The translations under genes were made by a program, and so were the position numbers. Below are positions 12,916-24,894 of a stretch of 49,528 nucleotides of DNA, in pieces. The stretch spans positions 377,643-427,170 of the forward strand of contig RQSC01000010.1 of NCBI GenBank assembly GCA_013416795.1. Reading direction: 5' to 3'. The notes under the pieces were generated by a model that searched no databases, had not been told where the DNA came from, and saw nothing but the letters and a program-made list of their open reading frames with translations. The DNA is from Prasinococcaceae sp. CCMP 1430. Its lineage: Eukaryota > Prasinodermophyta > Palmophyllophyceae > Prasinococcales > Prasinococcaceae. Every line of letters starts with the position of its first letter. Position 1 is the first letter of the stretch.

Positions 12916-12983
12916 CATACTTCCTTAGTAAGTATGCTCGCAATTATATCGTCTATGGCCCGGTCTGCTCATTAGATCGGGCC
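12916..12983 (+). promoter_or_regulatory. rRNA processing hairpins, 4.5S-5S spacer
   Basis: Two inverted repeats lie between the 4.5S-like sequence and 5S. CATACTT/AAGTATG spans 12916-12936 with a 7-base loop. GGCCCG/CGGGCC spans 12957-12983 and is extended by TCT/AGA across a one-base bulge. They are likely RNase processing or folding elements of the precursor. Confidence 0.4.
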
Positions 12984-12999
12984 CTACTACAAATTTGGC

Positions 13000-13119
13000 T
13001 TCTTGGTGCCCCAGGCGCAGAGGACCCACACCAAACCATCCCGAACTTGGTGGTGAAACTCTGTTGCGGTGACAATACTTTAGGGGAAGCCCTAGGGGAA
13101 AATAGCTCGGTGCCAAGTG
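13000..13119 (+). rRNA. rrn5: 5S ribosomal RNA
   Basis: About 120 nt, with CCATCCCGAACTTGGTGGTGAAACTC and the loop E region close to other plastid 5S RNAs. The terminal helix is formed by CTTGGTGCC (13002-13010) and GGTGCCAAG (13109-13117), which sets the ends to within 1-3 bases. trnR-ACG, which follows 5S in land plants, is about 14 kb away here. Confidence 0.95.
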
Positions 13120-14184
13120 CAATCCATCCCAACTGACCTTCAATGTTTGCTTTTTTCTTTTTTATGTTACATGTTGAACTGCTTTGGGCTAAACAGAGCT
13201 ACGACTATGTTTTTCCCCCTCGATGTTTGACAACGCTTTACTTTCTACGTATTATCAAGTCACAATCCTACCTTGCATCATCAGACCTAGACATCATCAG
13301 ACCTAGACCTAGACCATAAAATAAGATACATGGTCCATAGCTCAAATAAGAAAGTCAGTTAGTAGCGGTCGGGAAAAAATGTCCTTCAGCTTCACTGACA
13401 GGTTTCAAAATTTATTTCAGTAGGTAAATCAGACTCAATTTGTATAGATGAGGTAACGCTCGAGAGGTGACTAAAAGAGAATGACCTAGCCATAACTGGA
13501 TGGATTAGCTGACAGCAGCCCATGCAAATACACCAAATTCGTTATTAGGAAAAAACACGTTTTGTGTCTACAGTCATTATAAACAAATACAAGCTTCATG
13601 AGTTTGACTGTGTGCTTTGCTTTTCATCGAAAAAAATGAGTGATCCAAATGCGAATTGCACCAAGCTTCCTTTTTAGCAGTTCCATTATCAAAACAAATT
13701 ATTTTCAAAAAATTTCAAAGATGCTGGAGGATCTCCTGACTCATAACAAGCCTGAAAAATCCAAAAGCTTGTCTTCTAAAACCACTTTAGTCCTAGCATA
13801 CGTAACCCAATTTGGCATTAGTAGAAATAGGGCAAAGGCCAGTGCCAGCTTTATGCTTGTGGCGAATATTTTCACCCCCATAAATGAGAAAAGATCACAA
13901 TTCAAACCGACTTTTCTTCCTGAACCGGAAGTGCTTGGTTGTTCGGCAAGATGATACTAAATCGGTTCTGCAAAAAAACACCAAAGCACAAGCCTATCAA
14001 AGAGTTTTACATTCACAAAGTTGAATTGGGCCAGCATGTATTGAAAGCCAAAAAAGACATATTGGTCAAGTCTCTATCACTGATAAGTGGCTAGACAAAT
14101 CTGCATGAGGAGCCGTATGAGGTTCAAGCTTCATGTACGGTTCTGGAGAGTGATAACTGAGGTAACTAAGTTGTCAACTTTAAC
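13120..14184 (+). other. Spacer and 3' half of trans-spliced rps12 intron 1
   Basis: No coding gene recognised. The right part is the 3' portion of a group II intron: a domain V hairpin GAGCCGTATGAGG ... TACGGTTC lies at about 14110-14143 and the intron ends in AC just before exon 2 at 14185. Its 5' end is not visible. Tandem copies of ATCATCAGACCTAGAC sit near 13277-13310. Confidence 0.7.
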
Positions 14185-15120
14185 ACTATAACTCCTAAAA
14201 AACCTAACTCTGCTCTGAGAAAAGTGGCTCGAGTCCGTCTGACTTCTCGATTTGAAATTACGGCTTACATTCCTGGCATTGCCCACAATTTGCAAGAACA
14301 CTCTGTAGTGCTAGTAAGAGGCGGAAGGGTCAAAGATTTACCAGGAGTGAGATATCACATTGTGAGAGGTACCTTAGACGCGATAGGAGTCAAAGATCGT
14401 CGACAAGGACGCTCTAGTGCGTTGTTCCCCTCTGCTTTTTGTACGCCGTGTTTTTTCTCAAAATAATGCCTGTTGCCATGGGCATAAACAACATGTAGCT
14501 AACCTGGAATCAAAAGTGTAAGGGAAACATAGCAGGCTACAAAAGGAAGGCAAAACAGCTATGGCTCGACCTGATGCAGCCTTCCGAGGCTGGTCTCCAG
14601 GGTTGAAAAAAGTGAGGTGCAAAGAAATTTTTAAACCTCCTGGCTTGATCTTTTGCAAACACTCCCAAGTTCTGAGTATTGCCTACCTGATTGGAGTGGG
14701 TACAGGCAAAACACAACTGCTCTTTTGAGGACAGATTGAGCCCAGCTTTCAGCCTATAGAGACAAATTTGGCGGGCAGTAGGAGTGCAAGATCCCTAAAA
14801 AACCTTCCAGGTCCTAGGGACGGATACTTAGTGCTTTTTGCAGTAAGTAAGTGCATAAGAGTCCACACAGAAACATACTCATTACAGCATAATGCTGGAT
14901 ACAGAACTATGTGTCTGTCTAGTTCGAAAGCCAGGTAATAAATTCAACCTTGTCTTGTAATGAGGAGACTTTATTTGGACTCCAAGTAGCATAGAGAGCC
15001 GTATGCAAGGAAACCTGCATGTACGGTTCGGGAGGAGACTAAGTGCATACAATACTAGAAAATACCATAGATACAAATAGTTAGTCGACCTCACAGTATG
15101 GAGTAAAGCGCCCTAAATAA
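14185..15120 (+). CDS. rps12: ribosomal protein S12, exons 2 and 3
   Basis: Exon 2 is 14185-14416 (232 nt; [13 protein letters not shown] ... KDRRQGRS) and exon 3 15095-15120 (26 nt; YGVKRPK and stop). Both sizes equal those in land plants. The join across 14416/15095 gives RS-K-YGVKRPK, the normal S12 C-terminus. Exon 2 lacks a start codon because it is trans-spliced to exon 1 at 4016-4129 on the other strand. The full product is 123 residues. A continuous reading of exon 2 into the intron would give a false tail, so the intron call matters. rps7 follows 51 bases later, the usual 3'-rps12/rps7 pair. Confidence 0.96.
14417..15094 (+). other. rps12 intron 2 (cis, group II)
   Basis: 678 nt starting GTGCGTTG and ending CTCAC. 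Domain V is visible at about 14996-15032 (GAGCCGTATGC ... GTACGGTTC). No credible intron ORF. Confidence 0.92.
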
Positions 15121-15171
15121 CTTATTATATTGCACCGTTTTATTCAAATTCTTTTTTTGTTTTTGCCTGTT

Positions 15172-15639
15172 ATGTCACGCCGGAGCACTGCTGAAGTACG
15201 AGTATCTAAGGCTGATCCCATTTACCGCAACCGCTTAGTTAATATGTTCGTGAACAGAATTTTGAAAAATGGTAAAAAATCACTAGCTTATCGCATTTTA
15301 TACAAAGCATTAAAGAGTATTAGGCACAAAACTAAGCAAAATCCTCTGCTGGTAGTCCGCCAGGCAGTGGCGCGGGTGACTCCCAACCTTGCGGTCAAAG
15401 CCAGGCGGCGAGGAGGATCTACCTTTCAGGTTCCAGTAGAAGTAAAGCCAGCTCAAGGCCAGGCCATAGCAATTCGCTGGCTTTTAATGGCATCGCGTAA
15501 ACGCCCTGGACGAAACATGGCCATCAAGCTTAGTTATGAACTTATGGATGCAGCCAAAGAGACCGGTCATGCGATTAAAAAGCGTGACGAGACTCATAGG
15601 ATGGCAGAGGCCAACAAAGCGTTTTCTCACATTAAATAA
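15172..15639 (+). CDS. rps7: 30S ribosomal protein S7
   Basis: 155-residue S7, which organises the 3' major domain of 16S rRNA. It starts [20 protein letters not shown], the conserved start; an in-frame ATG 14 codons upstream (MHRFIQ...) would add a hydrophobic extension not seen in S7 and is rejected. Conserved blocks include [43 protein letters not shown] and the C-terminal [16 protein letters not shown]. It follows rps12 exons 2-3 and precedes ndhB, conserved with land plants. Confidence 0.98.
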   Translation: MSRRSTAEVRVSKADPIYRNRLVNMFVNRILKNGKKSLAYRILYKALKSIRHKTKQNPLLVVRQAVARVTPNLAVKARRRGGSTFQVPVEVKPAQGQAIAIRWLLMASRKRPGRNMAIKLSYELMDAAKETGHAIKKRDETHRMAEANKAFSHIK

Positions 15640-15814
15640 AACACTGTTTCGACCTAAAGCTTTTTAAAAGGTGCTGACAGCCAAGCGCTTTTATCGTAGT
15701 AAGCTTACCAACCAGACATGTCAAACACACATGCCCAGTCCGCAAATAGCCTGCTAAGCGTATCGGATTGGGGCCACCATATACATATCAACACGTGCAA
15801 CAGAGGGCACCTTC

Positions 15815-17865
15815 ATGGCCATGGTACTTCTCCTCAACATGCTCTCTTCCCCAGGTTTGGCTCAGTTTTTACCAGAGCTGATTGTGACTAGCTCTCTTTT
15901 AACTGTACTGCTTTTAGATTTGGCCATCAAAAAACCTTTCTGGCTTTCCGCAGTTGCTTTGCTAGGTTTACTAGCGGCATTCATCGCCTTAAGCAGACAA
16001 TGGGATCAAACTGCGAATTTGGCACTTTTGGATGTACTAGACGGCAGTGGTAGACTAAATATCTTTTTTCGGGGGATTCTGCTACTTTGCGCTGCTCTAT
16101 GTGTACTCTCTTCTACTGAGTATGTGCAACGTTCAGGTATGACTGTAGCAGAGTTTTCCATTTTATTGTTGACTGCTACTGTTGGAGGCATGTGTTTGTG
16201 TCAAGCTAGTGATTTGGTGACTCTCTTTGTAGCCTTGGAATGTCTTAGTCTTTCTTCTTATCTTTTAGCTGGATATGCCAAGGCCGACGTGCGTTCTAAT
16301 GAGGCTGCCATCAAATATCTTTTACTGGGAGGCGCTAGTTCAGCCATTCTCGCGTATGGTTTTTCTTGGCTTTATGGCTTGTCTGGAGGAAATATTGCTC
16401 TTAGCCAAATTGGTCTCAGACTAGCCGTGGTCCCTTCCTCTGCAGGCATATGGATTGCCTTAGGCACAATACTCGTAGGATTAGCCTTTAAATTGTCTGC
16501 TGTGCCCTTCCATCAATGGACTCCTGACGTGTATGAAGGAGTGTGATTCGTTGTTCTATTTCCCTTTCAGTTAGGATCTGGCCCGACATAAGTCCCTTTT
16601 TTCGGGATTCTGATCTCTCAATTTTTTCTGAATTAGGATAGATACATACTGGCTAGACATGCAGGATGAAAAGCCCTGCCGTCTTCCACTCAGATTGTCA
16701 ACATGACTTTTGCCCGCAGCCAGCGAAGTAGTCTGGAAAAGGGGCAACGCAGAGACAAACGCCCAGCTTGGCTTTTAGGCTAGAGCTGTGCAAGCAAGTG
16801 TGCATGGGTAGCTAAATCCAAGCATCGTAATACTGGTGTCAGCGCTTTTTAGGCTCTTTTTCAGGGGGACCAGCAGCACTGTTCTCTTGCCAAAGACAAT
16901 AAAGTTAACCTTAGTTCTTTAAAGGTTAAGAGTGTGCTTTGCAATGTCTTTACCAAATAAAAAGCACCCTTCAGCCACTATTTATGTCTTTCCAAAACGA
17001 AATAATATAGCGAGTGGCCTTGCTTATCAGACAGTCAAAAGCTGGTCTAATGTTTTACTCTCTTCAAGGCCACTTGATAAAAGAGGATCCCTCACCAAGC
17101 TGTTTGCTCCTATTGGCTGACAATTGAGTGCCTACATGAGGGGGCCGGAGTCTACTAATTGAGAGTTTCAATCACTAGATTCTTGCTACAAGCCGTGTGA
17201 AGTGAAAGCTTCACGCACGGTTTTGAAGGAGCGGGCCTTTGCCCGACTCTAACTCTCCTACTCCAGTCGTAGCTTTTTTATCTGTAGGTTCAAAAGCTGC
17301 CAGTCTAGCACTAACAGCCAAGCTGCTAAGCTCCGTGTTTTGGTCTTTTCACAGTCAATGGAGTCAAGTATTACAGGTTTTAGCTATCTTAAGTATGGTT
17401 GGAGGCAATCTGAGCGCTGTAAGTCAAACTAGTGTGAAACGTATGCTGGCATACTCTTCTATTAGCCAGATGGGTTACATGATGCTTGGGCTTGTGACTG
17501 CCAGCGCAGATGGATATGCTAGTATGACTGTATACATGGTAGCATATAGTTTTATGAATCTCGGGGCTTTTGCTTGTGTTATTCTTATAGGCCTACGGAC
17601 TGGCACAGATCAAATCAAAGATTATACAGGATTAGCTTTTCGAGATCCTTGGTTAGCAGGCTGTTTTAGTCTGTGTCTGTTGTCACTGGCTGGAATCCCT
17701 CCTTTGAGTGGTTTTTTAACTAAAGTGTATCTTTTTTGGGCTACTTGGAAAGCTGGCTGGTATGCTCTAGTATATGTTGGATTAATCACGAGTACTATTT
17801 CTATTTATTACTACCTGAGACTGCTTAAAGTTATTCTCACCAGAGAAAATACAGACATGTCTTCT

Positions 17866-17920
<55 letters not shown>

Positions 17921-18027
17921 TGATCGTCGCCTTGGTAGGCCATTACCCCACCAACAAGCTAATCAGACGCAAGCCCTTCCTTGGACGAACCAAAGGTCCT
18001 TTCACTTTTCAGTATATGGGGTATTAG
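15815..18027 (+). CDS. ndhB: NDH subunit 2, chimeric C-terminus from antisense 16S
   Basis: Membrane-arm, antiporter-like subunit of the plastid NDH complex (photosystem I cyclic electron flow). Exon 1 is 15815-16540 (242 codons, ending HQWTPDVYEG) and exon 2 starts at 17254 (SPTPVVAFLSVGSK), the land-plant intron site. The core is normal, including AYSSISQMGYMM and the multiple helices. About 446 codons are native, up to the region after YYYLRLLKVILTR. From about 17866 the DNA is antisense 16S rRNA; the frame stays open for about 53 codons and stops inside it at 18027. The predicted protein is about 499 residues. The foreign tail includes VWLIILSDQLLIVALVGHY, hydrophobic enough to stand in for the lost last helix. 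Whether this copy is functional is unknown; a complete copy might exist elsewhere. Confidence 0.88.
16541..17253 (+). other. ndhB intron (group II)
   Basis: 713 nt starting GTGTGATTCG and ending CTAAC, phase 0. Domain V lies at about 17190-17225 (AGCCGTGTGAAG ... CGCACGGTTTT). The open frame at 16932-17120 inside it is not gene-like. Confidence 0.92.
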
Positions 18028-18148
18028 CAACCGTTTCCAGTTGTTATCCCCCTTCCAAGGGTAGGTTCTTACGCGTTACTCACCCGTCCGCCACTCAATA
18101 AAAAACAGAAACTGTATTTATTGCGTTCGACTTGCATGTGTTAAGCAT

Positions 18149-18188
<40 letters not shown>

Positions 18189-18190
18189 GA
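17866..18190 (-). pseudogene. rrn16: 16S rRNA 5' fragment (truncated)
   Basis: The minus strand reads as the first part of plastid 16S rRNA, from ATGGAGAGTTTGATCCTGGC near 18188 through GAACGCTGGCGGCATGC, GGGTGAGTAACGCGTAAG, GTTGGTGGGGTAATGGCC and ACTGGGACTGAGACACGG. It stops near 17866, about where the universal ACTCCTACGGGAGG motif should follow. This corresponds roughly to E. coli positions 8-338, about a fifth of the gene. The preserved sequence is well conserved, so the truncation is recent or the piece is maintained by gene conversion. It overlaps the ndhB 3' coding end on the other strand. A full 16S must exist elsewhere. Confidence 0.93.
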
Positions 18191-18838
18191 GATCCACAGT
18201 TAGCTCACTTATAACTTCTTTATATCGCCAGAACTGAAGACCGTTTATTTGATCTTCTTGATTGCATATGAGTCAAAGACACAAGTTATCAATCCATAAG
18301 AATGATAATGATTATGGCAGTAGCACATCTGCACTCAACGCTGAGGGCCTAATTTCAGGCTCAGCAAAGCCAGGTTCAGTATAGGAAAACCAGGTTTCCC
18401 TTGTCAACCCAGAAGCCTCTTTCAAGTGAACAAAGTAATTGGAAATATTGGTCGGCTTTGTGGTCTGAAAAGCAACTGGCTCTACAATAATTGTCATGTC
18501 ATCTGTCATCTCTTATTAGATAACTCTATGTTTTTTTAGCCTTTTTTTTGAAAAAAACACTTTCGAACGAAATTATATCGCATTCTTCATAAGAATAGCC
18601 ATCGGATCTTGTATCATTCAGTAGATTCAGTTACACTTAACTGTAGTATGCTAAAGTAGACTATTTCAGTATTTGTGTAAATCAACTCGACAGCCATCAG
18701 AAGTGGCTAAGCCTATCGTGTAGCTAATCTATTAGTCTGTAGTCTTAGAGGCTAATCTAATCTAATTCTAATCTGGTCTAATCATGATTTTGAAGGAGAC
18801 TTTGAAACGGCAGTCTCAAATAATTTTCAGTATGGCTA
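18191..18838. other. Spacer 16S fragment-trnR-CCG
   Basis: About 650 bases. On the minus strand it is the upstream flank of a 16S 5' end, so it may carry a (possibly duplicated) rRNA promoter; TTGACTCATATG near 18273 on the minus strand is a -35-like candidate only. Near 18750-18785 there are tandem TAATCT-type repeats. No gene seen. Confidence 0.5.
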
Positions 18839-18912
18839 GGGCTTGTAGCTCAGCGGATTAGAGCGTGTGGTTCCGAACCACAAGGACAAGGGTTCGAATC
18901 CCTTCTTGCTCG
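18839..18912 (+). tRNA. trnR-CCG: tRNA-Arg (CCG)
   Basis: A 74-nt cloverleaf with anticodon CCG in loop TTCCGAA, a GTGGTTCCGAACCAC anticodon arm and T arm GGGTTCGAATCCC. The acceptor stem is imperfect: GGGCTTG against CTTGCTC leaves two adjacent U-U mismatches at positions 5-68 and 6-67. Its first 26 nt are identical to trnR-ACG at 27084. trnR-CCG occurs in many algal and bryophyte plastids and is lost in most flowering plants. Confidence 0.88.
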
Positions 18913-20920
<2,008 letters not shown>

Positions 20921-20940
20921 TTTCTCTGCTAGGTGATTGT

Positions 20941-20966
20941 GTTCCGGGGTCTTCAGACCCCGGAAC
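20941..20966 (+). terminator. rbcL 3' stem-loop
   Basis: GTTCCGGGGTC at 20941-20951 pairs perfectly with GACCCCGGAAC at 20956-20966 over a 4-base loop, 20 bases past the rbcL stop. This is the classic position and form of the plastid rbcL 3' inverted repeat that sets the mRNA end. Confidence 0.85.
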
Positions 20967-21309
20967 TTCTAGTCCCTGTTATCCTTGCTTTTATGTTACT
21001 TGTTTAAGCATAGGCAAAAAGCTAGGGAGTAAGAGATATTTTTCATTTTAAAAGAAAACCAGTAGCTGAGAATAAATAGTGTAGCAAAGCGAGCACTGCA
21101 GGTCTAGCAGATGCTCGCTTGCCATTTAGTATGATTCCGAAATGACTGCTTTTTTACTTGTAGCTAAAATAAGAGCATACCATGGGAGAATTTTTCGAGG
21201 CTGTCAATAAAGACAGCATTTAAGACTAAGTAAAATTTGAACATGATGCCTAGAAGCTCGTGTCTAGTGAGTATGAACAGTCCGGATTTTCAAGGTTATT
21301 TAGGCTTTT
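20967..21309. other. Spacer rbcL-ndhE
   Basis: 343 bases between the convergent rbcL and ndhE. No gene seen; accD, the usual gene downstream of rbcL, is absent, as are psaC and ndhD, which normally lie downstream of ndhE. Confidence 0.7.
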
Positions 21310-21612
21310 TTACCATCTCAAAAGATCAAACTGATCGATGCGAGCCGAACTACGGTTTCGGTAAATGGATAAGACCATGGCCAAACCAATTGCAGCTTCT
21401 GCAGCTGCAATTGCTATGATAAATAAAACTAAAGTTTGCCCCTTGACCTCTAGAGGATCCAAATAACTTGAAAAGACTACCAAATTGACGTTCACACCAT
21501 TCAGCATCAATTCAAGGCACATAAGGGCCTTGACCATATCTCGACTCGTTACTAACCCGTACATTCCTATACACAATAAGTAAGCTGCTAATCCGAGTGC
21601 ATTTTCAAACAT
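21310..21612 (-). CDS. ndhE: NDH subunit 4L
   Basis: A 100-residue three-helix membrane subunit (NuoK/ND4L) of the plastid NDH complex. The start is set at [19 protein letters not shown]; an upstream in-frame ATG would add seven residues not seen in the family. The conserved acidic-helix region [17 protein letters not shown] and the [11 protein letters not shown] helix are present. It is the last gene of a minus-strand rps15-ndhH-A-I-G-E series. psaC and ndhD, which usually flank ndhE, are not adjacent. Confidence 0.97.
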   Translation of the reverse strand: MFENALGLAAYLLCIGMYGLVTSRDMVKALMCLELMLNGVNVNLVVFSSYLDPLEVKGQTLVLFIIAIAAAEAAIGLAMVLSIYRNRSSARIDQFDLLRW

Positions 21613-21689
21613 ATTAGCTTCTCCAGAAAACATACAGATAGATAATCTGTCAGAAAAATATTTACAAATTGACCAGATGGCCCAGCCTC

Positions 21690-22277
21690 TTAAAGACTTG
21701 GGTCGACATTTTGTTCTGAAGTGTGCTCTTTGCGAGCAATAGTGATAGCCCCGACCAGGGCTACCAAAAGAACAAGCGAGAGAAGCTCGAAAGGGACTAG
21801 CAAGTCACTCAAAAGAGATAAGCCAATAGTTTGAGCACTGTTAATGCGAATATTAGTATGAGTCCCAAGGCTATGGACATCTTGATTAGCTTTAAAACTA
21901 GCCTCCAGTACGGGCCAAGCATCTAAAATGCTAAGACCGAAAAGAACACACATAGCCAAAGCAGCTCCAGTGGCTAACATTTGTCCTGAGGTCCAAGAAA
22001 CATGAATAACAGGGTCTGGTCGGCTGACTAACATGATCGCGAATAATATAAGTACGTTCACAGCACCCACATAAATTAATATCTGAGCAGCAGCTACAAA
22101 GTCTGCATCAAGCAACAGATATAAAAGGGCCACACATGCAAATACAAAACCTAAGAGAAGCCCAGAATAGATAATCCTGCGTAATAGGACCACTCCCATG
22201 GCTCCTGTCAATATGCCCAGACTGACAAAAGCAAAAAGACTTGATTGGATAGGCTCGGAAAAATGAATTCCACTCAC
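21690..22277 (-). CDS. ndhG: NDH subunit 6
   Basis: 195-residue membrane subunit (NuoJ/ND6) of the plastid NDH complex, close to the usual 176-191. About five hydrophobic helices are seen, with the conserved [24 protein letters not shown] block around residues 59-84. The C-terminal tail after the last helix is polar. It follows ndhI on the same strand in a cotranscribed-looking cluster; 77 bases separate it from ndhE. Confidence 0.97.
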   Translation of the reverse strand: MSGIHFSEPIQSSLFAFVSLGILTGAMGVVLLRRIIYSGLLLGFVFACVALLYLLLDADFVAAAQILIYVGAVNVLILFAIMLVSRPDPVIHVSWTSGQMLATGAALAMCVLFGLSILDAWPVLEASFKANQDVHSLGTHTNIRINSAQTIGLSLLSDLLVPFELLSLVLLVALVGAITIARKEHTSEQNVDPSL

Positions 22278-22372
22278 TAGGCCTCCTTTTGATGTACTTA
22301 TACTAAGCCTGGTGTTTTTTAAATCTCAATATGTCCTGATGCTCCAGGCGAGAACTTTACGGAGCAGGTGCT

Positions 22373-22942
22373 TTAGAAAACAGGAGATTCATCAAGATGG
22401 TCGGTAGTCACGGTTCGGATGTGCGGTAATTGCGTCACTAGCCCTTTGCCGAGATAAGCCAAGCCAGAAGCTGTAGATGTTTGAAATGCTGGAATTATGG
22501 GTTTAGGTAGTCGACCTAAAGCTATTTGATCATAGTTGAGGTCATGTCGGTCATAGGTGGAGAGTTCGTACTCTTCAGTCATAGAAAGACAATTGGTCGG
22601 GCAATATTCTACACAGTTACCACAAAAGATACACACACCGAAGTCAATACTATAACTTTTAAGCTGTTTTTTCTTCATCGGCTTCTGAAACTTCCAGTCT
22701 ACTACCGGAAGGTTGATAGGACAGACTCGAACACATACTTCACAGGCAATGCACTTGTCAAACTCAAAATGGATACGCCCACGAAAGCGCTCTGATGGCA
22801 GCAATCTTTCGTAAGGATACTGAACAGTAATGGCTGTACGGCTCATATGATCCAGGGTTACCAAAAAACCCTGGCCTATATATCGAGCAGCTTTAAGAGC
22901 CTCTTGGCTGTACTGAGAGAAGCCACGGATAATCGAAGACAT
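22373..22942 (-). CDS. ndhI: NDH subunit I (2x[4Fe-4S])
   Basis: 189-residue peripheral-arm subunit (NuoI/TYKY type) carrying two [4Fe-4S] clusters that pass electrons through the plastid NDH complex. Two ferredoxin-type motifs are intact: [16 protein letters not shown] at about residues 64-79 and [16 protein letters not shown] at about 103-118. The N-terminal amphipathic segment ([18 protein letters not shown]) is typical. The start ATG at 22942 gives [10 protein letters not shown]. It lies between ndhA and ndhG as in other plastids. Confidence 0.98.
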   Translation of the reverse strand: MSSIIRGFSQYSQEALKAARYIGQGFLVTLDHMSRTAITVQYPYERLLPSERFRGRIHFEFDKCIACEVCVRVCPINLPVVDWKFQKPMKKKQLKSYSIDFGVCIFCGNCVEYCPTNCLSMTEEYELSTYDRHDLNYDQIALGRLPKPIIPAFQTSTASGLAYLGKGLVTQLPHIRTVTTDHLDESPVF

Positions 22943-23048
22943 AAGCTTATTTTTGCTAGGTCAATAAAAAGAAGCATATTACAAATCAGTACTGTGCATT
23001 AGAAGGCCAACCGGACATACAACAACTCACCTAGGATTTTGCAGGCTC

Positions 23049-24893
23049 TTAAGCGACAGTCAATTGAAAAGCTGCGGTCAACAAGAGATTGCCAAGAGCT
23101 AAAGGCAAAAGAAACTTCCAACCAAGGTCAAGCAGTTGGTCAATCCTAATTCTAGGGAGAGTCCAGCGTGCCAAAATGGCAAAAAACAAAAATAGATAAG
23201 CTTTGCTTAATGTCACAGTTAACCCGCAGAGGCTTTCAAGCACTACCTTGAGACCTTCACTTAGCGGCCAACCTAAAGTGAACCACGAAGGCCAAGGCAG
23301 CCCCCAACCTCCCAAATAAAGCACGGTAGCGAAAAGAGCAGATGCTAAAAGGTTTAAATAGGAAGCTACATAGAAAAGCCCAAATTTAATTCCCGAATAT
23401 TCGGTTTGATAACCAGCTACTAGCTCTTCTTCAGCTTCTGGAAGATCAAAAGGAAGCCTTTCGCATTCTGCAAGTGCAGCAATCAAGAAGGCTATAAAGC
23501 CAATAGGCTGTCGCCAGATGTTCCATCCTAATACTCCAAATCGAGTTTGTTGTTCGACAATTTGTACCGTGCTTAGGCTTTGAGAAAATTATAATAGATG
23601 CTCTTTAAAAAAAACGACATCTTTACTTCAAAGCCGTACATGAAGCGTGTACTTCATACGGCTTCTCGACAGTATACGTCTAAAAGCCTGACTGTCTGTA
23701 GCTACTTGAGTGTAGTAAGTCTTTCTTATAGGCCTTTCTAGAACTGTCGTGATTCTGTCCGCTCCGCTCTTCGACACATAGATAGAAGAAAGGCCTCAGA
23801 ATCCATCTTCCGCTCCTGGTTAAGCCTTTGAGTGGGTAGACTGCTTAGCTCAAAGAGCCTTTGCCATTAAGGAACACCAGATATGTTTTCGGTGCCTTTG
23901 ATTTTTTTGGACAGGAGAATTAGTTCGTTCCAAACAACTCTAAATTAGGGAAGTGAGGGAGCATCTCGGGTTGGGTCCACGGTGGTTTCACGCGCTAAGC
24001 AATCCTACTCATGCTTGCACCCGGTCCTTATGCCATGACAAAACGCCTTGGCCTAAAAGAGTTATCTTAACAACCTGCTATATGGCTTCCCTCGTTGAAA
24101 TTCTGCCCCTTGTGCCTTCAATTAGGCGTCCCCGCTTATGAGACCTGGGTCTCTGAGGAGGCTTGAAAAGCCATCCATACACGACATTCACTCTGGTGGT
24201 CAGAGGGTAGGATTTGATCGATACACTGCATGACCACTAGCTGTGTGATCTCACCCACAAAGTTGTTTAGTTCTCTAGCTTGGGGCTAGAGGCCTAGACC
24301 CTCGCTGATACTAGTCTAGTATAGGCACGAGTCGCACGCAGGACTACAGATAACACGCATAGGGCTAAGGGAATTTCGTAACTGATTGCTTGAGCCGCAG
24401 CCCGAAGTCCACCAAGAAAAGAATATTTATTGTTAGAGGCATAACCCGCGACTAATAAACCGAGAGGCGCGACACTGGATATAACTATCCAAAAAAAGAT
24501 ACCTAGTCCAATATCTTCAACTAGAAGTTTCGGAGCCAAGGGCAACACTAAAAAGCTTAAAAGCACAGGTACTACCACGATGGCTGGCCCCAAAGTAAAT
24601 AGCCAGGCATCCCCCTTAGAAGGTATGATATCTTCTTTAAGAAGCAGTTTCAGCCCATCTACAAGAGGTTGAAGCATGCCTAAAGGCCCAGCATATTCTG
24701 GACCAATGCGCTGTTGAACTGCAGCCGAGATTTTTCTTTCTAACCATACCAGGACAAGCACTCCCATCGTGGCTCCAATCACTACCAAAATGACTGGCAA
24801 AAACACCCATCCAAAACTAGCAACGACGGAAGGAATTCCAAGCTCTAAAAGCCATTCTAGGGCTCTTTCTTCAAGGTCCATAGTGCACAACAT
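23049..24893 (-). CDS. ndhA: NDH subunit 1 (two exons)
   Basis: Membrane subunit NuoH/ND1 at the junction with the peripheral arm, near the plastoquinone site. Exon 1 is 24338-24893 (185 codons plus 1 nt) and exon 2 23049-23587 (539 nt, identical in size to tobacco). Spliced product is about 364 residues. Motifs include [41 protein letters not shown], and in exon 2 [30 protein letters not shown] (within 23350-23480). The exon join restores [15 protein letters not shown], matching the family. The ATG lies one base after the ndhH stop, so translation may be coupled. Confidence 0.96.
23588..24337 (-). other. ndhA intron (group II)
   Basis: 750 nt starting GTGCGAC and ending TATAAT. Domain V is visible at about 23630-23667 (GCCGTATGAAG ... 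GTACGGCTT on the minus strand). No gene-like ORF inside. Confidence 0.93.
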
Positions 24894-24894
24894 G

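Noticed and set aside
13277-13312. Short tandem repeat CATCAGACCTAGA, considered as CRISPR-like
   Set aside because: Only two to three units without unique spacers; a simple local duplication.
13640-13954. 104-codon plus-strand ORF before rps12 exon 2
   Set aside because: No known family, irregular composition, and it falls in the region of the trans-spliced intron half.
22526-22795. 89-codon plus-strand ORF
   Set aside because: Antisense shadow of ndhI, whose two iron-sulfur motifs are intact.
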